Shown: piece by piece, positions 1 through 8,577 of the stretch
Layout of the letters: the number at the start of each line of letters is the position of its first letter
How positions within the stretch are numbered: position 1 is the first letter of the stretch
Assembly (NCBI GenBank): GCA_947455145.1
Contig: CANGME010000012.1
Span: forward strand, 59,679 to 123,678
DNA: 64,000 nt
From: Comamonadaceae bacterium
GTDB taxonomy: Bacteria; Pseudomonadota; Gammaproteobacteria; Burkholderiales; Burkholderiaceae_C
Direction of reading: 5' to 3'
Notes under the pieces: model-generated
The model's database searches: none
What the model saw: only the letters and a program-made list of their open reading frames with translations
Told to the model about the DNA's origin: nothing
Program-made: the position numbers and the translations under genes

Positions 1-1
1 G

Positions 2-328
2 CATGTCAAATCCGATCTCTACGAACACAATGTCCACGCAATAGAAATCACACCCAACTCGCGCTTGGCTTCGCTCTATCCCAACCTTCAAACTGGGCAG
101 ATCAACAGCATTCACCATCAGGCCATTCGCGACCTTGCACCCGGCTTTGTGGTGGAGGCACGCTGCCCACAGGACGGCATTATTGAGGCTATCCGAAGTG
201 AGGAATCCAGATATGTAGCCGCCGTGCAGTGGCATCCAGAGTTCCGGAGTCAGAACAATCCGGTGTCGTTTGATGACACTCCAATCTTGCTGGATTTTCT
301 GAAAAATGCACGTGCCCAAAAAGGCTGA
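2..328 (+). CDS. Class I glutamine amidotransferase / gamma-glutamyl hydrolase (peptidase C26), 3' part only
   Basis: The open frame enters from the left edge and ends at the TGA at 326-328, so only about the last 108 residues are visible. It carries the C-terminal catalytic signature of class I glutamine amidotransferases: an INSIHHQAI stretch and then AAVQWHPEF, where His and Glu complete the Cys-His-Glu triad; the nucleophile Cys would lie upstream of the window. The spacing and the IHHQAI block fit the PuuD-like gamma-glutamyl hydrolase family (peptidase C26) better than biosynthetic amidotransferases. A gamma-glutamyl ligase-like gene follows 25 bp downstream on the same strand. I infer that the two form an operon that makes and breaks a gamma-glutamyl compound; the substrate is not known. 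Confidence 0.85.
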   Translation, partial: HVKSDLYEHNVHAIEITPNSRLASLYPNLQTGQINSIHHQAIRDLAPGFVVEARCPQDGIIEAIRSEESRYVAAVQWHPEFRSQNNPVSFDDTPILLDFLKNARAQKG

Positions 329-353
329 ACCAACTCATTAGAAAGGATACAAC

Positions 354-1520
354 ATGGAATTCAAACAATCAGCAGATTTGTCTTTTGGCTTGGAGCTCGA
401 ATTTCAAATTGTGAGCAGCAGAACGGGGCGACTGTCTCCTTCCAGCCTAGAACTTTGGGGTGACCTGAAAGATCGCCCAGATGCAGAGCGATATTCGCTG
501 GAAGCCACCTTGTCAACCATTGAGATTAATTCTTCCGTGCATTCCGACGCGGACGACATGTTGCGCGAGGTGCTTGGCATTACGAGCACACTCGAAAAAT
601 TGGCGACCCCCAAGGGTCTCATCATCCGTGGCGGTGGAACACAACTCACGCAATATTGGGATGACCGAATCGTGACACCTTCTGAACGCGCAACGGAGTT
701 AACCAAGCGTTTCGGATTTTTACCCAAACGATTTTCAACCTATGGAATGCATGTGCACATCGGCGTGTCCAACGCTGACAACGCATTGATGATTGGAAAT
801 TTCCTGCAGGCATTGGTGCCGCTTTTTATCGCCATGTCGGCTGCCTCGCCATTCTTGCAAATGAGCGATACAGGATTTTGCGCATCACGGCCTCTTGAGC
901 CTTTGATTTACCCGCATGGCGGTTCCATGCCCAGGATGACAAGCTGGTCTCAATTTGAAAGCATAGTCGAGGAAATTTTTACCCTGAAGCTGGCGAGTTC
1001 GTTAAAAGACATCTACTGGGATGTGCGTCCAAAGCCGGAATTTGGAACGATTGAAGTGCGTGTATTCGACACCCCCTTGTCCGTGTACAAGGCGGTCGCC
1101 ATGGCCGCCTTCACCAGGGCTTGTGCGGCCTTGGTGTTGAGTGGCCAATGGGTGCTGCCAGACACGCCAGCATCACCTACGGCAGAGCGTGTGAGTCGTT
1201 TTATGGCTTGCCGCGACGGACTTGATGCGAGCCTGCTTGATCCAATGACTCAAACATGGATGCCCGCCAGACAACTCCTGAGCACGCTTTGCGACGCAAT
1301 AGCTCAGTCAAATCATGAGGCGGTTGATAAGCGTCGAATTGAGGAGTTGCATGCACACTGCTCGAAAACTCAAGATTCTGAAATCATGCGCAATGCCTGG
1401 CAGAACTCGCAGAACTTTCAGATGTCGAATAGGACGGGCTCTGACACGCTGATGGCCGACTACTCGCGGTCACTGGAAAAGCGAATGACAATGCCCTTGG
1501 ACCTAGAGTCAATAGCTTAG
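354..1520 (+). CDS. YbdK-family carboxylate-amine ligase (glutamate-cysteine ligase-like, GCS2)
   Basis: A 388-residue protein of the usual length for the GCS2/YbdK family. The N-terminal FGLELEFQIV is the family's glutamate/metal-binding signature, MHVHIGV (about residue 128) is the second metal-binding motif, and GTIEVRVFDTPLS sits near residue 225. Family members form a gamma-glutamyl or similar amide bond with ATP; E. coli YbdK has weak glutamate-cysteine ligase activity and its true substrate is unknown. The gene starts at an ATG 10 bp after an AAAGGA Shine-Dalgarno and follows a gamma-glutamyl hydrolase-type gene. Its 3' end overlaps the end of the convergent prmC by 4 bp. Confidence 0.88.
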   Translation: MEFKQSADLSFGLELEFQIVSSRTGRLSPSSLELWGDLKDRPDAERYSLEATLSTIEINSSVHSDADDMLREVLGITSTLEKLATPKGLIIRGGGTQLTQYWDDRIVTPSERATELTKRFGFLPKRFSTYGMHVHIGVSNADNALMIGNFLQALVPLFIAMSAASPFLQMSDTGFCASRPLEPLIYPHGGSMPRMTSWSQFESIVEEIFTLKLASSLKDIYWDVRPKPEFGTIEVRVFDTPLSVYKAVAMAAFTRACAALVLSGQWVLPDTPASPTAERVSRFMACRDGLDASLLDPMTQTWMPARQLLSTLCDAIAQSNHEAVDKRRIEELHAHCSKTQDSEIMRNAWQNSQNFQMSNRTGSDTLMADYSRSLEKRMTMPLDLESIA

Positions 1521-2401
1521 TTTGCTTGGCGGTTTGAAGCTTGAATGGTCGACCATTCCCCGCCACTACAGCGCTCAATTCCATTCAAGTCTCGGCGGGA
1601 CTGCACTCGCGCAAAGCCCGCCGACGTCAGCAAGGCGCGCACTTCGGTGGCCTGGTCGTAACCGTGCTCCAGCAGGAGCCAGCCACCGGGGTAAAGGTGG
1701 GCACTGGCTTGGGTAATGATCTGGCGGATGTCGTCCAGGCCGTCTTTGCCGCTGGCCAGGGCCTGCAAGGGTTCGTGGTGTAGGGCGGGAAGGTGCGGGT
1801 CGGCAGCGGCGATGTAGGGGGGGTTGGAGACGATCAGTTGAAATTTTCCGCTAACGTTTTGTAGCCAATGGCTTTGGATAAATTCAACTTTCAGCTTTAA
1901 CGCCAGGGCGTTGGTGCGGGCTACGTCTAGCGCGTCGGGGCTGGCATCTACGGCGCTGACGTGCAGCTCTGGGTGAGTGTGTTTGAGGGCTAGGGCAATG
2001 GCGCCGCTGCCGGTGCCGAGGTCTAGGATGTGGTGCGGCCCTTCGACAAGCTCAGGGTAAACAGAACTCGGCCCAGTGCTTAAAGGCAACACCTCCAGCG
2101 CCCACTCGACCAACGTCTCCGTATCCGGGCGCGGGTCCAGCACGCGGGCGTCCACCTGCAAGGGCAGCCCAAAAAACTCGCGTGTTCCTGTGATGTAGGC
2201 CAGTGGTTCGCCTTTGCACCGGCGCTGCAAGGCGGCGTCAAAAGCGTCTTGCTCTGCTGCTGTAAGCGTGTCGGTGTCGTGCGTCAGCAGCCAAGCGCGG
2301 CCTTGAGTGGGGCGACCCAGTGCGTACAGCAGCAGCCATTGCGCGTCGAGCCGCTCCAAGCCACGCGTTGTGGCGGCGGTGAGGGCTTGGGAAAGGGTCA
2401 T
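1517..2401 (-). CDS. prmC: Peptide chain release factor N5-glutamine methyltransferase PrmC (HemK)
   Basis: A 294-aa SAM-dependent methyltransferase that modifies the Gln of the GGQ motif in release factors RF1/RF2. Visible motifs are RPDTE (91-95), the SAM-binding LDLGTGSG (126-133) and the catalytic NPPY (193-196), all diagnostic of PrmC. It lies 6 bp downstream of prfA, its own substrate gene, in the conserved hemA-prfA-prmC order. Residues about 114-122 (VYPELVEGP), between the N-terminal domain and the SAM motif, are encoded by a copy of the dispersed palindromic repeat. This adds roughly ten residues in a place where the family normally has a short linker. The frame is intact, so the protein is probably functional. 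Confidence 0.96.
   Translation of the reverse strand: MTLSQALTAATTRGLERLDAQWLLLYALGRPTQGRAWLLTHDTDTLTAAEQDAFDAALQRRCKGEPLAYITGTREFFGLPLQVDARVLDPRPDTETLVEWALEVLPLSTGPSSVYPELVEGPHHILDLGTGSGAIALALKHTHPELHVSAVDASPDALDVARTNALALKLKVEFIQSHWLQNVSGKFQLIVSNPPYIAAADPHLPALHHEPLQALASGKDGLDDIRQIITQASAHLYPGGWLLLEHGYDQATEVRALLTSAGFARVQSRRDLNGIERCSGGEWSTIQASNRQAN
2037..2062. repeat. Half-copy of dispersed palindromic repeat family A, inside prmC
   Basis: The core CTTCGACAAGCTCAGG (from 2041) is the arm shared by all family A copies in this window (3544-3671, 16326-16387, 40904-40965, 47594-47647). Here only one arm is present and it is read in frame by prmC on the minus strand as PELVEG. Confidence 0.8.
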
Positions 2402-2407
2402 GGCGGT

Positions 2408-3505
2408 CTAGCCCCCACCCACTTCCAGCGCCGCCAGTTGCTGCGCCGCTTCATACGCTTGCAGCGCGTTGACCACGTCGTCCAGGTCACCCTCCATGAT
2501 GCTGAGCAGCTTGTACAGGGTGAGGTTGATGCGGTGGTCGGTCAGACGTCCTTGCGGGAAGTTGTAGGTGCGGATGCGGTCGCTGCGGTCGCCGCTGCCG
2601 ACCAGGCTTTTGCGCTCGGCGGCGTCTTTGGCGGCGCGCTCGGAGCGGTCTTTCTCGTGGATGCGAGCGGTCAGTACCTTGAGGGCCTGGGCCTTGTTGC
2701 TGTGCTGGCTGCGCCCGTCCTGGCATTCGGCCACGATGCCGGTGGGCAGGTGGGTGATGCGTACGGCCGAGTCGGTCTTGTTGATGTGCTGGCCACCGGC
2801 CCCACTGGCGCGGTAGGTGTCGATGCGCAGGTCGGACGGGTTGATCTTGATGGCCTCGGCCTCGTCCTGCTCGGCCATCACGGCCACGGTGCAGGCACTG
2901 GTGTGGATGCGGCCCTGCGTCTCGGTGGCCGGGACGCGCTGCACGCGGTGGCCACCGGATTCGAACTTGAGCGCGCCATAGACGCTGTCGCCCTCTACGC
3001 GCAAAACCACTTCCTTGTAGCCCCCCAACTCACTCGGTGATTCGCTCACTGCCTCCACCTTCCAACCCCGACGTTCGCAATAGCGCGAGTACATGCGCAG
3101 CAGGTCGCCCGCAAACAAGGCCGACTCGTCGCCGCCCGTGCCTGCGCGAATCTCCACAAACGCGTTGCGTGCGTCGTCCGGGTCTTTGGGCAGCAGCATG
3201 CGCTGCAACTCGACCTCCAGCTGTTGCAGCTCGGCGCTGGCGCTGGTGATTTCTTCCTCGGCCATTTCTTGCATGTCTGCGTCGTCTTTGGATTCGGCCA
3301 ACAAGGCTTGGCCTGCGGCCAGATCAGCCTCGCGCTGCTGATAACGCGCCCAGCGGCTGGTCACGGCGGCGGTGTCGGTGTGCTCACGCGAGAGCTTGAG
3401 GAACTGCGCCATGTCTTTCATGATGTCCTCGCGCGAGAGCAAGAACTCCAACTCTCCTAAGCGGTCAGCGTAGCGGGCGAGTTGTTGGCGGAGAAAGGGT
3501 TTCAT
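2408..3505 (-). CDS. prfA: Peptide chain release factor 1 (RF1)
   Basis: A 365-aa class I release factor that recognises UAA/UAG and triggers peptidyl-tRNA hydrolysis. It has the PAT tripeptide of the codon-recognition loop (192-194) in [13 protein letters not shown], as opposed to SPF of RF2, and the catalytic GGQ (237-239) in the [12 protein letters not shown] context. Length matches E. coli PrfA (360 aa). It lies between hemA and prmC; prmC, which methylates this GGQ, follows after 6 bp. The gap to hemA (about 195 bp) holds two repeat arms, which may weaken the coupling to hemA. Confidence 0.98.
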   Translation of the reverse strand: MKPFLRQQLARYADRLGELEFLLSREDIMKDMAQFLKLSREHTDTAAVTSRWARYQQREADLAAGQALLAESKDDADMQEMAEEEITSASAELQQLEVELQRMLLPKDPDDARNAFVEIRAGTGGDESALFAGDLLRMYSRYCERRGWKVEAVSESPSELGGYKEVVLRVEGDSVYGALKFESGGHRVQRVPATETQGRIHTSACTVAVMAEQDEAEAIKINPSDLRIDTYRASGAGGQHINKTDSAVRITHLPTGIVAECQDGRSQHSNKAQALKVLTARIHEKDRSERAAKDAAERKSLVGSGDRSDRIRTYNFPQGRLTDHRINLTLYKLLSIMEGDLDDVVNALQAYEAAQQLAALEVGGG

Positions 3506-3543
3506 GGGGCTTGCGAATGGGGTTGCAATGGTCGTGTGAAGGG

Positions 3544-3671
3544 GGCTTCGACAGGCTCAGCCCGAACGGTGTGGGCCGGTACTAAAGGTGAAAGGGTGAA
3601 GGGGACACGCACCATGCGTAAGAATCACCGTTCACCCTGAGCTTGGCCTGTCCTGAGTTCATCGAAGGGCG
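3544..3671. repeat. Inverted pair of family A repeats between hemA and prfA
   Basis: The left arm, GGCTTCGACAGGCTCAGCCC..., runs 3544-3570. The right arm, ACCGTTCACCCTGAGCTTG... to TCGAAGG, runs 3627-3671 and contains about 17 extra bases that look like a second, overlapping arm. The arms are inverted and about 56 bp apart, so the hemA-prfA mRNA can fold into a large hairpin here. Confidence 0.8.
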
Positions 3672-3699
3672 AAGGGTCTGCGGAGCAAGAGCAGCGTCG

Positions 3700-4971
3700 C
3701 TAACGCTCTTTTCTAAGGAAGAAATGCCTGATCGCCGCCGTCGCCCGCTCACGCGCTGACGCATCCCCCGCGTGCAACTCAGCCAGCGCACCGTGCAGCA
3801 GCTTCTGCGTCAAACCTTTAGACATAGCTTCCAGCACAGCGTCCACATCTTCACCCTTGGCCAGAAGCTTGCGTGCGCGGGCCAGTTCGGTGGCGCGCCA
3901 CTCGTCGGTCTGGGCGGTGAGTTGCTGGATCAGCGGCACCACGCCAGTGGTCGGGTCGCGCTGGTCCATCCAGTGCATGAAGCTTTGCACCCCGGCGTCA
4001 ATGATGACCTCGGCTTGCGCCACTGCGGCTTGGCGGTTGGCTTGGCCAGTTTGCACCACGGCGGCCAGGTCGTCCACGGTATAGAGGTACACGTCGGGCA
4101 GGCCTTTGACTTCGACCTCGATGTCGCGCGGCACCGCCAGATCGACCATGAACATGGGGCGGTGGCGGCGCAGTTTGATGGCGCGCTCCACCGCGCCCAG
4201 GCCGATCAGCGGCAACGTGCTGGCGGTGCAACTCACCACGGCGTCAAATTCATGCAGGCGACTGGGCAAGTCGGCCAGGCGCATCACCTCGGCGCCAAAG
4301 CGCGAGGCCAGTTTTTCGCCTCGCTCCAGCGAGCGGTTGGCAATGGTCATGCCTTTGGGGTTCTTGGCTGCAAAGTGGGTGGCGGCCAGCTCGATCATCT
4401 CGCCCGCGCCGACAAACAGCACGCGGATGTCTTTCAAATCTTCAAACAATTGCCCGGCCAAGCGCACCGCCGCTGCGGCCATGCTGATGGAGTGCGCGCC
4501 GATTTCGGTGGAGGTGCGCACCTCTTTGGCCACCGAAAACGAGCGTTGAAACAACTGGTTCAAAGTGCTACCCAGGGCCCCGGCCTCGCTAGCGGCACGC
4601 ACCGCGTCTTTCATTTGGCCCAAAATTTGAGGCTCGCCCAGCACCATGGAATCCAGCCCGCTGGCTACTCGAAAGGCGTGGCGTGCGGCGTGGTCACCCT
4701 CCAGCGTGTAGGAGTGCGAGCGCAGCAGCTCGGGCGAGACTTGACCGTTTTGGGCCAGCCAGTTCAGTGTGGGGGCGAGGTCGATCTGATTGCTGGCGCA
4801 ATAGATCTCGGTGCGGTTGCAGGTGGAGATGAGGGCCGCCTCGGGCGGGAGCGCCAGCGCACCGCGCAAACCGTGCAGGGTGGGGCCGATTTGATCGAGC
4901 GCGAACGCAAACCGACCGCGCAAATCAAGGGGCGCGGTGGTGTGGTTAATGCCTAAAGCCCAGACTGCCAT
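3700..4971 (-). CDS. hemA: Glutamyl-tRNA reductase
   Basis: Reduces glutamyl-tRNA(Glu) to glutamate-1-semialdehyde with NADPH, the first step of C5 tetrapyrrole synthesis. From the chosen start ([14 protein letters not shown]) it is 423 residues, the usual length. The catalytic Cys is Cys51 in STCNRTE, the NADPH-binding segment has VLFVGAGEM, and a C-terminal dimerisation helix region follows. The open frame extends upstream to 5022, but GINHTTAP is the conserved N-terminus, so 4971 (or 4977, MPMAVW) is the likely start. It heads the hemA-prfA-prmC operon. The divergent gene starts only 24 bp away, so their promoters must overlap the coding starts. Heme supply is relevant to the large cytochrome c locus at the other end of the window. 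Confidence 0.97.
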   Translation of the reverse strand: MAVWALGINHTTAPLDLRGRFAFALDQIGPTLHGLRGALALPPEAALISTCNRTEIYCASNQIDLAPTLNWLAQNGQVSPELLRSHSYTLEGDHAARHAFRVASGLDSMVLGEPQILGQMKDAVRAASEAGALGSTLNQLFQRSFSVAKEVRTSTEIGAHSISMAAAAVRLAGQLFEDLKDIRVLFVGAGEMIELAATHFAAKNPKGMTIANRSLERGEKLASRFGAEVMRLADLPSRLHEFDAVVSCTASTLPLIGLGAVERAIKLRRHRPMFMVDLAVPRDIEVEVKGLPDVYLYTVDDLAAVVQTGQANRQAAVAQAEVIIDAGVQSFMHWMDQRDPTTGVVPLIQQLTAQTDEWRATELARARKLLAKGEDVDAVLEAMSKGLTQKLLHGALAELHAGDASARERATAAIRHFFLRKER

Positions 4972-4995
4972 GGGCATGATTATAAAATTTGTCGC

Positions 4996-5298
4996 ATGAA
5001 CCTGTGGAACGCTCTCATCCATCTGCTGAATTTCGCTGCTCCCGCGCTGGCGCTGGCCTTGACGTTGCCCTTTTTAGCCCGACTTCTGGATCGATTCTCC
5101 GGGGTTAATCGGGTTATAAGCTCCGGTTGGATTGCGCAAGTAGCTATTAACTTTGTAGCTGGTCTGGCGGTGCTGGCCGCAGGCCTGTGGTTTTTCGGCC
5201 GTGACGGCAAGATGGCCACCTACGCCGCACTGGTGTTGGTGCTGGCCAGCATGCAGTGGGGGATGAGCTGGTTCAAGGGGCGGGGTAGGCGTGGTTGA
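4996..5298 (+). CDS. Small membrane protein of unknown function
   Basis: A 100-residue protein with about three hydrophobic helices (residues about 8-28, 45-67 and 73-90) and a basic C-terminus (KGRGRRG). I recognise no characterised family. It is divergent from hemA with a 24-bp gap and convergent with the GYD-domain gene. Bases 5134-5150, inside the second helix, resemble the tail of a repeat found inside waaC at 48212-48228 (15 of 17 identical), so part of the protein may derive from a repeat. The start is the first ATG of the frame; no strong Shine-Dalgarno is seen. Confidence 0.6.
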   Translation: MNLWNALIHLLNFAAPALALALTLPFLARLLDRFSGVNRVISSGWIAQVAINFVAGLAVLAAGLWFFGRDGKMATYAALVLVLASMQWGMSWFKGRGRRG

Positions 5299-5324
5299 TG
5301 CGCGTCAGGCCACTCTGACAATCA

Positions 5325-5618
5325 TCAGCCCAGCTTACTCAAAATCGCGTTCATCTCATCCTTGTTGAAAACGCGCAGCGTTTGCCCGCGAATATTGCCC
5401 GCCATGCCAATGGCCAGGGAGAAGGCGCTGGCGGATAGGTCGTCGGGGGCCTCCACAACAGCAATCAGGTCATAAGCGCCCATGGTCCAGTAGATTTGCG
5501 GCATGCTGGCACCAAATTTCTTCGCCGCTTCTTGGACGGCTGTGGCCCGTTTGGTGGTGTCCTTGACGCTGTGAATACCTTGTTCGGTGAAGTTGGCTAG
5601 GGTGATGTAGGTTGCCAT
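5325..5618 (-). CDS. GYD domain-containing protein
   Basis: A 97-aa protein of the GYD family (ferredoxin-like fold, no assigned biochemical role). The signature is MGAYDLIAVVEAPDD near residue 46, with the typical N-terminal YITLANFTEQGI and a C-terminal strand. Its start is preceded by an AAAAGGAAAA Shine-Dalgarno. It appears monocistronic: the neighbour at 4996-5298 converges with it and the depolymerase gene diverges. Confidence 0.85.
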   Translation of the reverse strand: MATYITLANFTEQGIHSVKDTTKRATAVQEAAKKFGASMPQIYWTMGAYDLIAVVEAPDDLSASAFSLAIGMAGNIRGQTLRVFNKDEMNAILSKLG

Positions 5619-5698
5619 TTTGATTTTCCTTTTGAGTTACGAGCCTCAAACATCGAAGAGTGACTGCGCGGTGCGATCAGGGCTCTAGGTCAATATAG

Positions 5699-6931
5699 AT
5701 GGCCGGTCTTGAGAATACAAATACAAACGAAAGTCGCACCCCGTCGCACGCACAAGCCCGGAAAAAGGCGTACCATTTATTGCAATGCAGCATTGAATTG
5801 ATTGGAGATTGCGTGCCTCAAGCCCCGTATCAGAAATCTTGGCGTCAGTTACTGGCGGATGCCCTGCAAGACAGCCGTTTAGGTCAACGTCTGGTGGCCA
5901 CGCGCTGGTGGCAACGTGTGATGCCGGGCCAGCGCGCGTCACAGTCACCCGGCGAACAAGGTCAAGCAGAGGCTCTAGCAGAAAGCCAAACTCAAACCCA
6001 GACCCAGGTGAGTAACTTCACCGATTCCATCTTCTCCTTTGGCGGCAAGGCCTATCCTTACCGGCTCTATGTTCCTACAGGTTTCACCACTGCGAATGCA
6101 AACCAGCCCCTGCAACCCCCTGTACAACACCCGCTGATCGTGCTGCTGCATGGCTGCAAGCAAGACGCGCAGGACTTTGCCCAGGGCACGGCCATGAACG
6201 CGCTGGCCCAAGCGCACGGTTGCATGGTGCTCTACCCTGAGCAACTCCCCAAAGCCAATCAGGCCCGTTGCTGGAACTGGTATGAGCCCGAGCATCAGTT
6301 GCTGGACCAAGGCGAGCCGGGCATGATTGCCGCGCTCACTCGGTATGTATTGAATGGCGACCACGGCGGTGCCCAGGCCGATCCAGAGCGTGTCTACATT
6401 GCCGGGCTATCCGCCGGTGGGGCCATGGCTGCGGTTGTGGCGGGGCTGTACCCAGACTTATTTGCCGCAGTGGGGGTGCACTCCGGCCTGCCAGCGGGGG
6501 CGGCGCAAGACCTCATGTCGGCCTTCGCGGCCATGCGCAAAGGGGCCAAAGGAGGCGCTGGATCGGCAGCAGCACTGCCGACCATCGTGTTTCACGGTAC
6601 AGCCGACACCACGGTTCACCCTGACAACGGTGAAAACATCACTCGTGGAGCGTTGGATGCCTTGAAGGCGTCTGGGGCATTGCTAGAGAGGCGTCAAGAG
6701 CAGACCGACGCCCCGACGCACGCTACGGTGCAACGCACCGAGCGCAGGGTTTACCGCAGCGCCGAAGGTCTGTCGTATGTCGAGCATTGGCGCGTTCTTG
6801 ATGGGCCGCACGCCTGGTCGGGTGGAGACGCGGCGGGCTCCTTCACCGCGCCTGAAGGGCCATCAGCCTCAGAGGCCATGCTGACTTTCTTTCTTCAGCA
6901 TAAAAAAAGGCCAAAGCCTAATGAAATATAG
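5699..6931 (+). CDS. PHB depolymerase-family esterase (LpqC/PhaZ-like alpha/beta-hydrolase)
   Basis: A 410-aa alpha/beta-hydrolase of the extracellular type-1 depolymerase/LpqC family, which cleaves poly(3-hydroxybutyrate) or short esters. It has the oxyanion region LIVLLHGCKQDAQDFA, the lipase box GLSAGG with nucleophile Ser238, the acid in FHGTADTTV and the catalytic His in GPHAWSGG. I see no signal peptide at the chosen ATG; residues 1-110 are a poorly conserved leader, so the start is uncertain and the protein may be cytoplasmic. A BktB-type thiolase is encoded convergently next door, which fits a role in PHA turnover. Confidence 0.85.
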   Translation: MAGLENTNTNESRTPSHAQARKKAYHLLQCSIELIGDCVPQAPYQKSWRQLLADALQDSRLGQRLVATRWWQRVMPGQRASQSPGEQGQAEALAESQTQTQTQVSNFTDSIFSFGGKAYPYRLYVPTGFTTANANQPLQPPVQHPLIVLLHGCKQDAQDFAQGTAMNALAQAHGCMVLYPEQLPKANQARCWNWYEPEHQLLDQGEPGMIAALTRYVLNGDHGGAQADPERVYIAGLSAGGAMAAVVAGLYPDLFAAVGVHSGLPAGAAQDLMSAFAAMRKGAKGGAGSAAALPTIVFHGTADTTVHPDNGENITRGALDALKASGALLERRQEQTDAPTHATVQRTERRVYRSAEGLSYVEHWRVLDGPHAWSGGDAAGSFTAPEGPSASEAMLTFFLQHKKRPKPNEI

Positions 6932-6934
6932 TGT

Positions 6935-6961
6935 GATTCGCTCCTAAAAAAGGAGCGAATC
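6935..6961. terminator. Hairpin between convergent depolymerase and bktB genes
   Basis: A perfect 11-bp stem, GATTCGCTCCT (6935-6945) and AGGAGCGAATC (6951-6961), with loop AAAAA, lies exactly between two convergent stop codons. Neither side has a long T tract, so it is probably a weak or bidirectional terminator or mRNA-end protector. Confidence 0.6.
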
Positions 6962-6969
6962 AGTCTGTC

Positions 6970-8154
6970 TTAGATGCGTTCAAAAATCGCCGCAATGCCC
7001 TGACCACCACCAATGCACATGGTCACCAGCGCGTAGCGGCCCTGGATGCGCTGCAACTCGTACAGCGCCTTGACCGTGATCAAAGCGCCTGTTGCACCGA
7101 TGGGGTGACCCAGCGAAATGCCCGAGCCATTGGGGTTGACCTTGGCCGGGTCCAATCCCAAGTCGCGAGTGACGGCGCAGGCCTGTGCGGCAAAAGCCTC
7201 GTTGGCCTCAATCACATCCAAGTCTTTGACGGTTAAACCTGCCTTTTTGAGTGCGAGCTGCGTGGCAGGCACCGGGCCAATACCCATGTACTTCGGGTCA
7301 ACACCCGCATGGGCGTAGGCCACCAGGCGCGCCAGAGGGGCTAGGCCACGCGCCTTGGCCGTGCCCGCTTCCATCAGCACCACGGCGGCAGCGGCGTCGT
7401 TGATGCCCGAGGCATTGCCGGCGGTGACCGTACCGTTTTCCTTGATGAACACGGGTTTGAGCTTGGCCATGTCAGCCAACGTGCAGTTGGGGCGGAAATG
7501 CTCGTCGGTCGCGTAGGCCACCTCGCCCTTTTTGCTTTTCAACATCACCGGCATGATTTGGGAGGTGAAGTAACCGGCCTCGGTGGCGCGCTGGGCGCGG
7601 TTGTGGCTCTCCACCGCAATGGCATCCTGCTGTTCGCGGCTAATGCCCCACTTGGCGGCAATGTTCTCAGCCGTCACGCCCATGTGAATGTTCTGGAACG
7701 GGTCATGCAGCGCACCGACCACCATATCGACCATTTTGGTGTCACCCATGCGGGCACCCCAGCGGGCCGTGAGGCTGGCGTAAGGGCCACGGCTCATGTT
7801 CTCGGCGCCACCGCCAATGGCGATGTCGGCGTCGCCCAGCAAGATCGACTGGCTGGCATTGATGATGGCCTGCAGGCCGGAGCCACACAAGCGGTTCACG
7901 TTAAAGGCGGGCGTGCCCTCGCCGCAGCCGCCGTTGATGGCCGCCACGCGTGACAGGTACATGTCCTTGGGCTCGGTGTTGACGACATGGCCAAACACCA
8001 CATGGCCCACGTCCTTGCCATCCACGTTGGCGCGGGCCAGCGACTCGCGCACCACCTGCGCGGCCAGCTCGGTGGGAGCGACGTCTTTCAGGCTGCCGCC
8101 ATAGGTACCAATGGCGGTGCGAACACCGCTGACAACAACAACTTCACGGTTCAT
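6970..8154 (-). CDS. bktB: Beta-ketothiolase BktB (acetyl-CoA acyltransferase)
   Basis: A 394-aa biosynthetic thiolase that condenses acetyl-CoA with acetyl- or propionyl-CoA for PHA synthesis, or works in the degradative direction. The active-site Cys90 (NRLCGSG), His350 (GHPIGATG) and Cys380 (CIGGGQG) are all present. The N-terminus REVVVVSGVRTAIGT and the C-terminus GIAAIFERI closely match Cupriavidus necator BktB as I remember it, hence the symbol. The start is supported by an AGGAG Shine-Dalgarno 7 bp upstream. It is monocistronic; the upstream 420 bp hold only a gene remnant. Confidence 0.93.
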   Translation of the reverse strand: MNREVVVVSGVRTAIGTYGGSLKDVAPTELAAQVVRESLARANVDGKDVGHVVFGHVVNTEPKDMYLSRVAAINGGCGEGTPAFNVNRLCGSGLQAIINASQSILLGDADIAIGGGAENMSRGPYASLTARWGARMGDTKMVDMVVGALHDPFQNIHMGVTAENIAAKWGISREQQDAIAVESHNRAQRATEAGYFTSQIMPVMLKSKKGEVAYATDEHFRPNCTLADMAKLKPVFIKENGTVTAGNASGINDAAAAVVLMEAGTAKARGLAPLARLVAYAHAGVDPKYMGIGPVPATQLALKKAGLTVKDLDVIEANEAFAAQACAVTRDLGLDPAKVNPNGSGISLGHPIGATGALITVKALYELQRIQGRYALVTMCIGGGQGIAAIFERI

Positions 8155-8262
8155 AGGAATCTCCTGGGTTTAAAAAGGGCGGGGTCGAGTGTGGCCCGGT
8201 TTGGCTACGCGAGGCTTACTTTGGTGGTGCGATAGTGAAGCTGGAACTGTCCTTTGAGCTGA

Positions 8263-8577
8263 GCATGTTGCTCATGGTTTCCACTAACTCAGACGCGGCC
8301 CATCGGCTGCATCGGCGTGTCGCAGGACAAGGCCGTGTCAGCCGCAACCTATCGCCGCCCCACCAAGGTGTTTCAAGATTGGTTGGCTGCGGGTGGTGCA
8401 GGCCTGCGCATCCTGACGCTGCGTGACACCAACGCCGGCCTGGACGCGCTGGCCAATTAAGACATCGCAGATTTGTGGGGCTCCAACGCTGCTGTGGGCG
8501 GTATTGGGGTGCTCACACCACTTCGATGCGCTGATGATCTCCTAGCCGAAGCATCACAATGCCGTAGTGAATGCTGA
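8263..8577 (+). pseudogene. Remnant of an unrecognised gene with an in-frame stop
   Basis: One reading frame from 8263 to the TGA at 8575-8577 looks protein-like: it contains RPIGCIGVSQDKA, YRRPTKVFQDWLAAGG, then a TAA at 8458-8460, then DIADLWGSNAAVGG and LTPLRCADDLL. There is no start codon in a sensible place, and the TAA could have come from CAA (Gln) by one base change. It abuts the 3' end of ugpQ on the other strand. I do not recognise the family. The 422 bp between bktB and ugpQ contain nothing else that I can support. Confidence 0.4.

Noticed and set aside
3772..4956. 394-codon open frame on the plus strand opposite hemA
   Set aside because: It is a GC-rich antisense shadow: low-complexity His/Gln/Gly/Arg composition, no ribosome site, and fully covered by the certain hemA gene.
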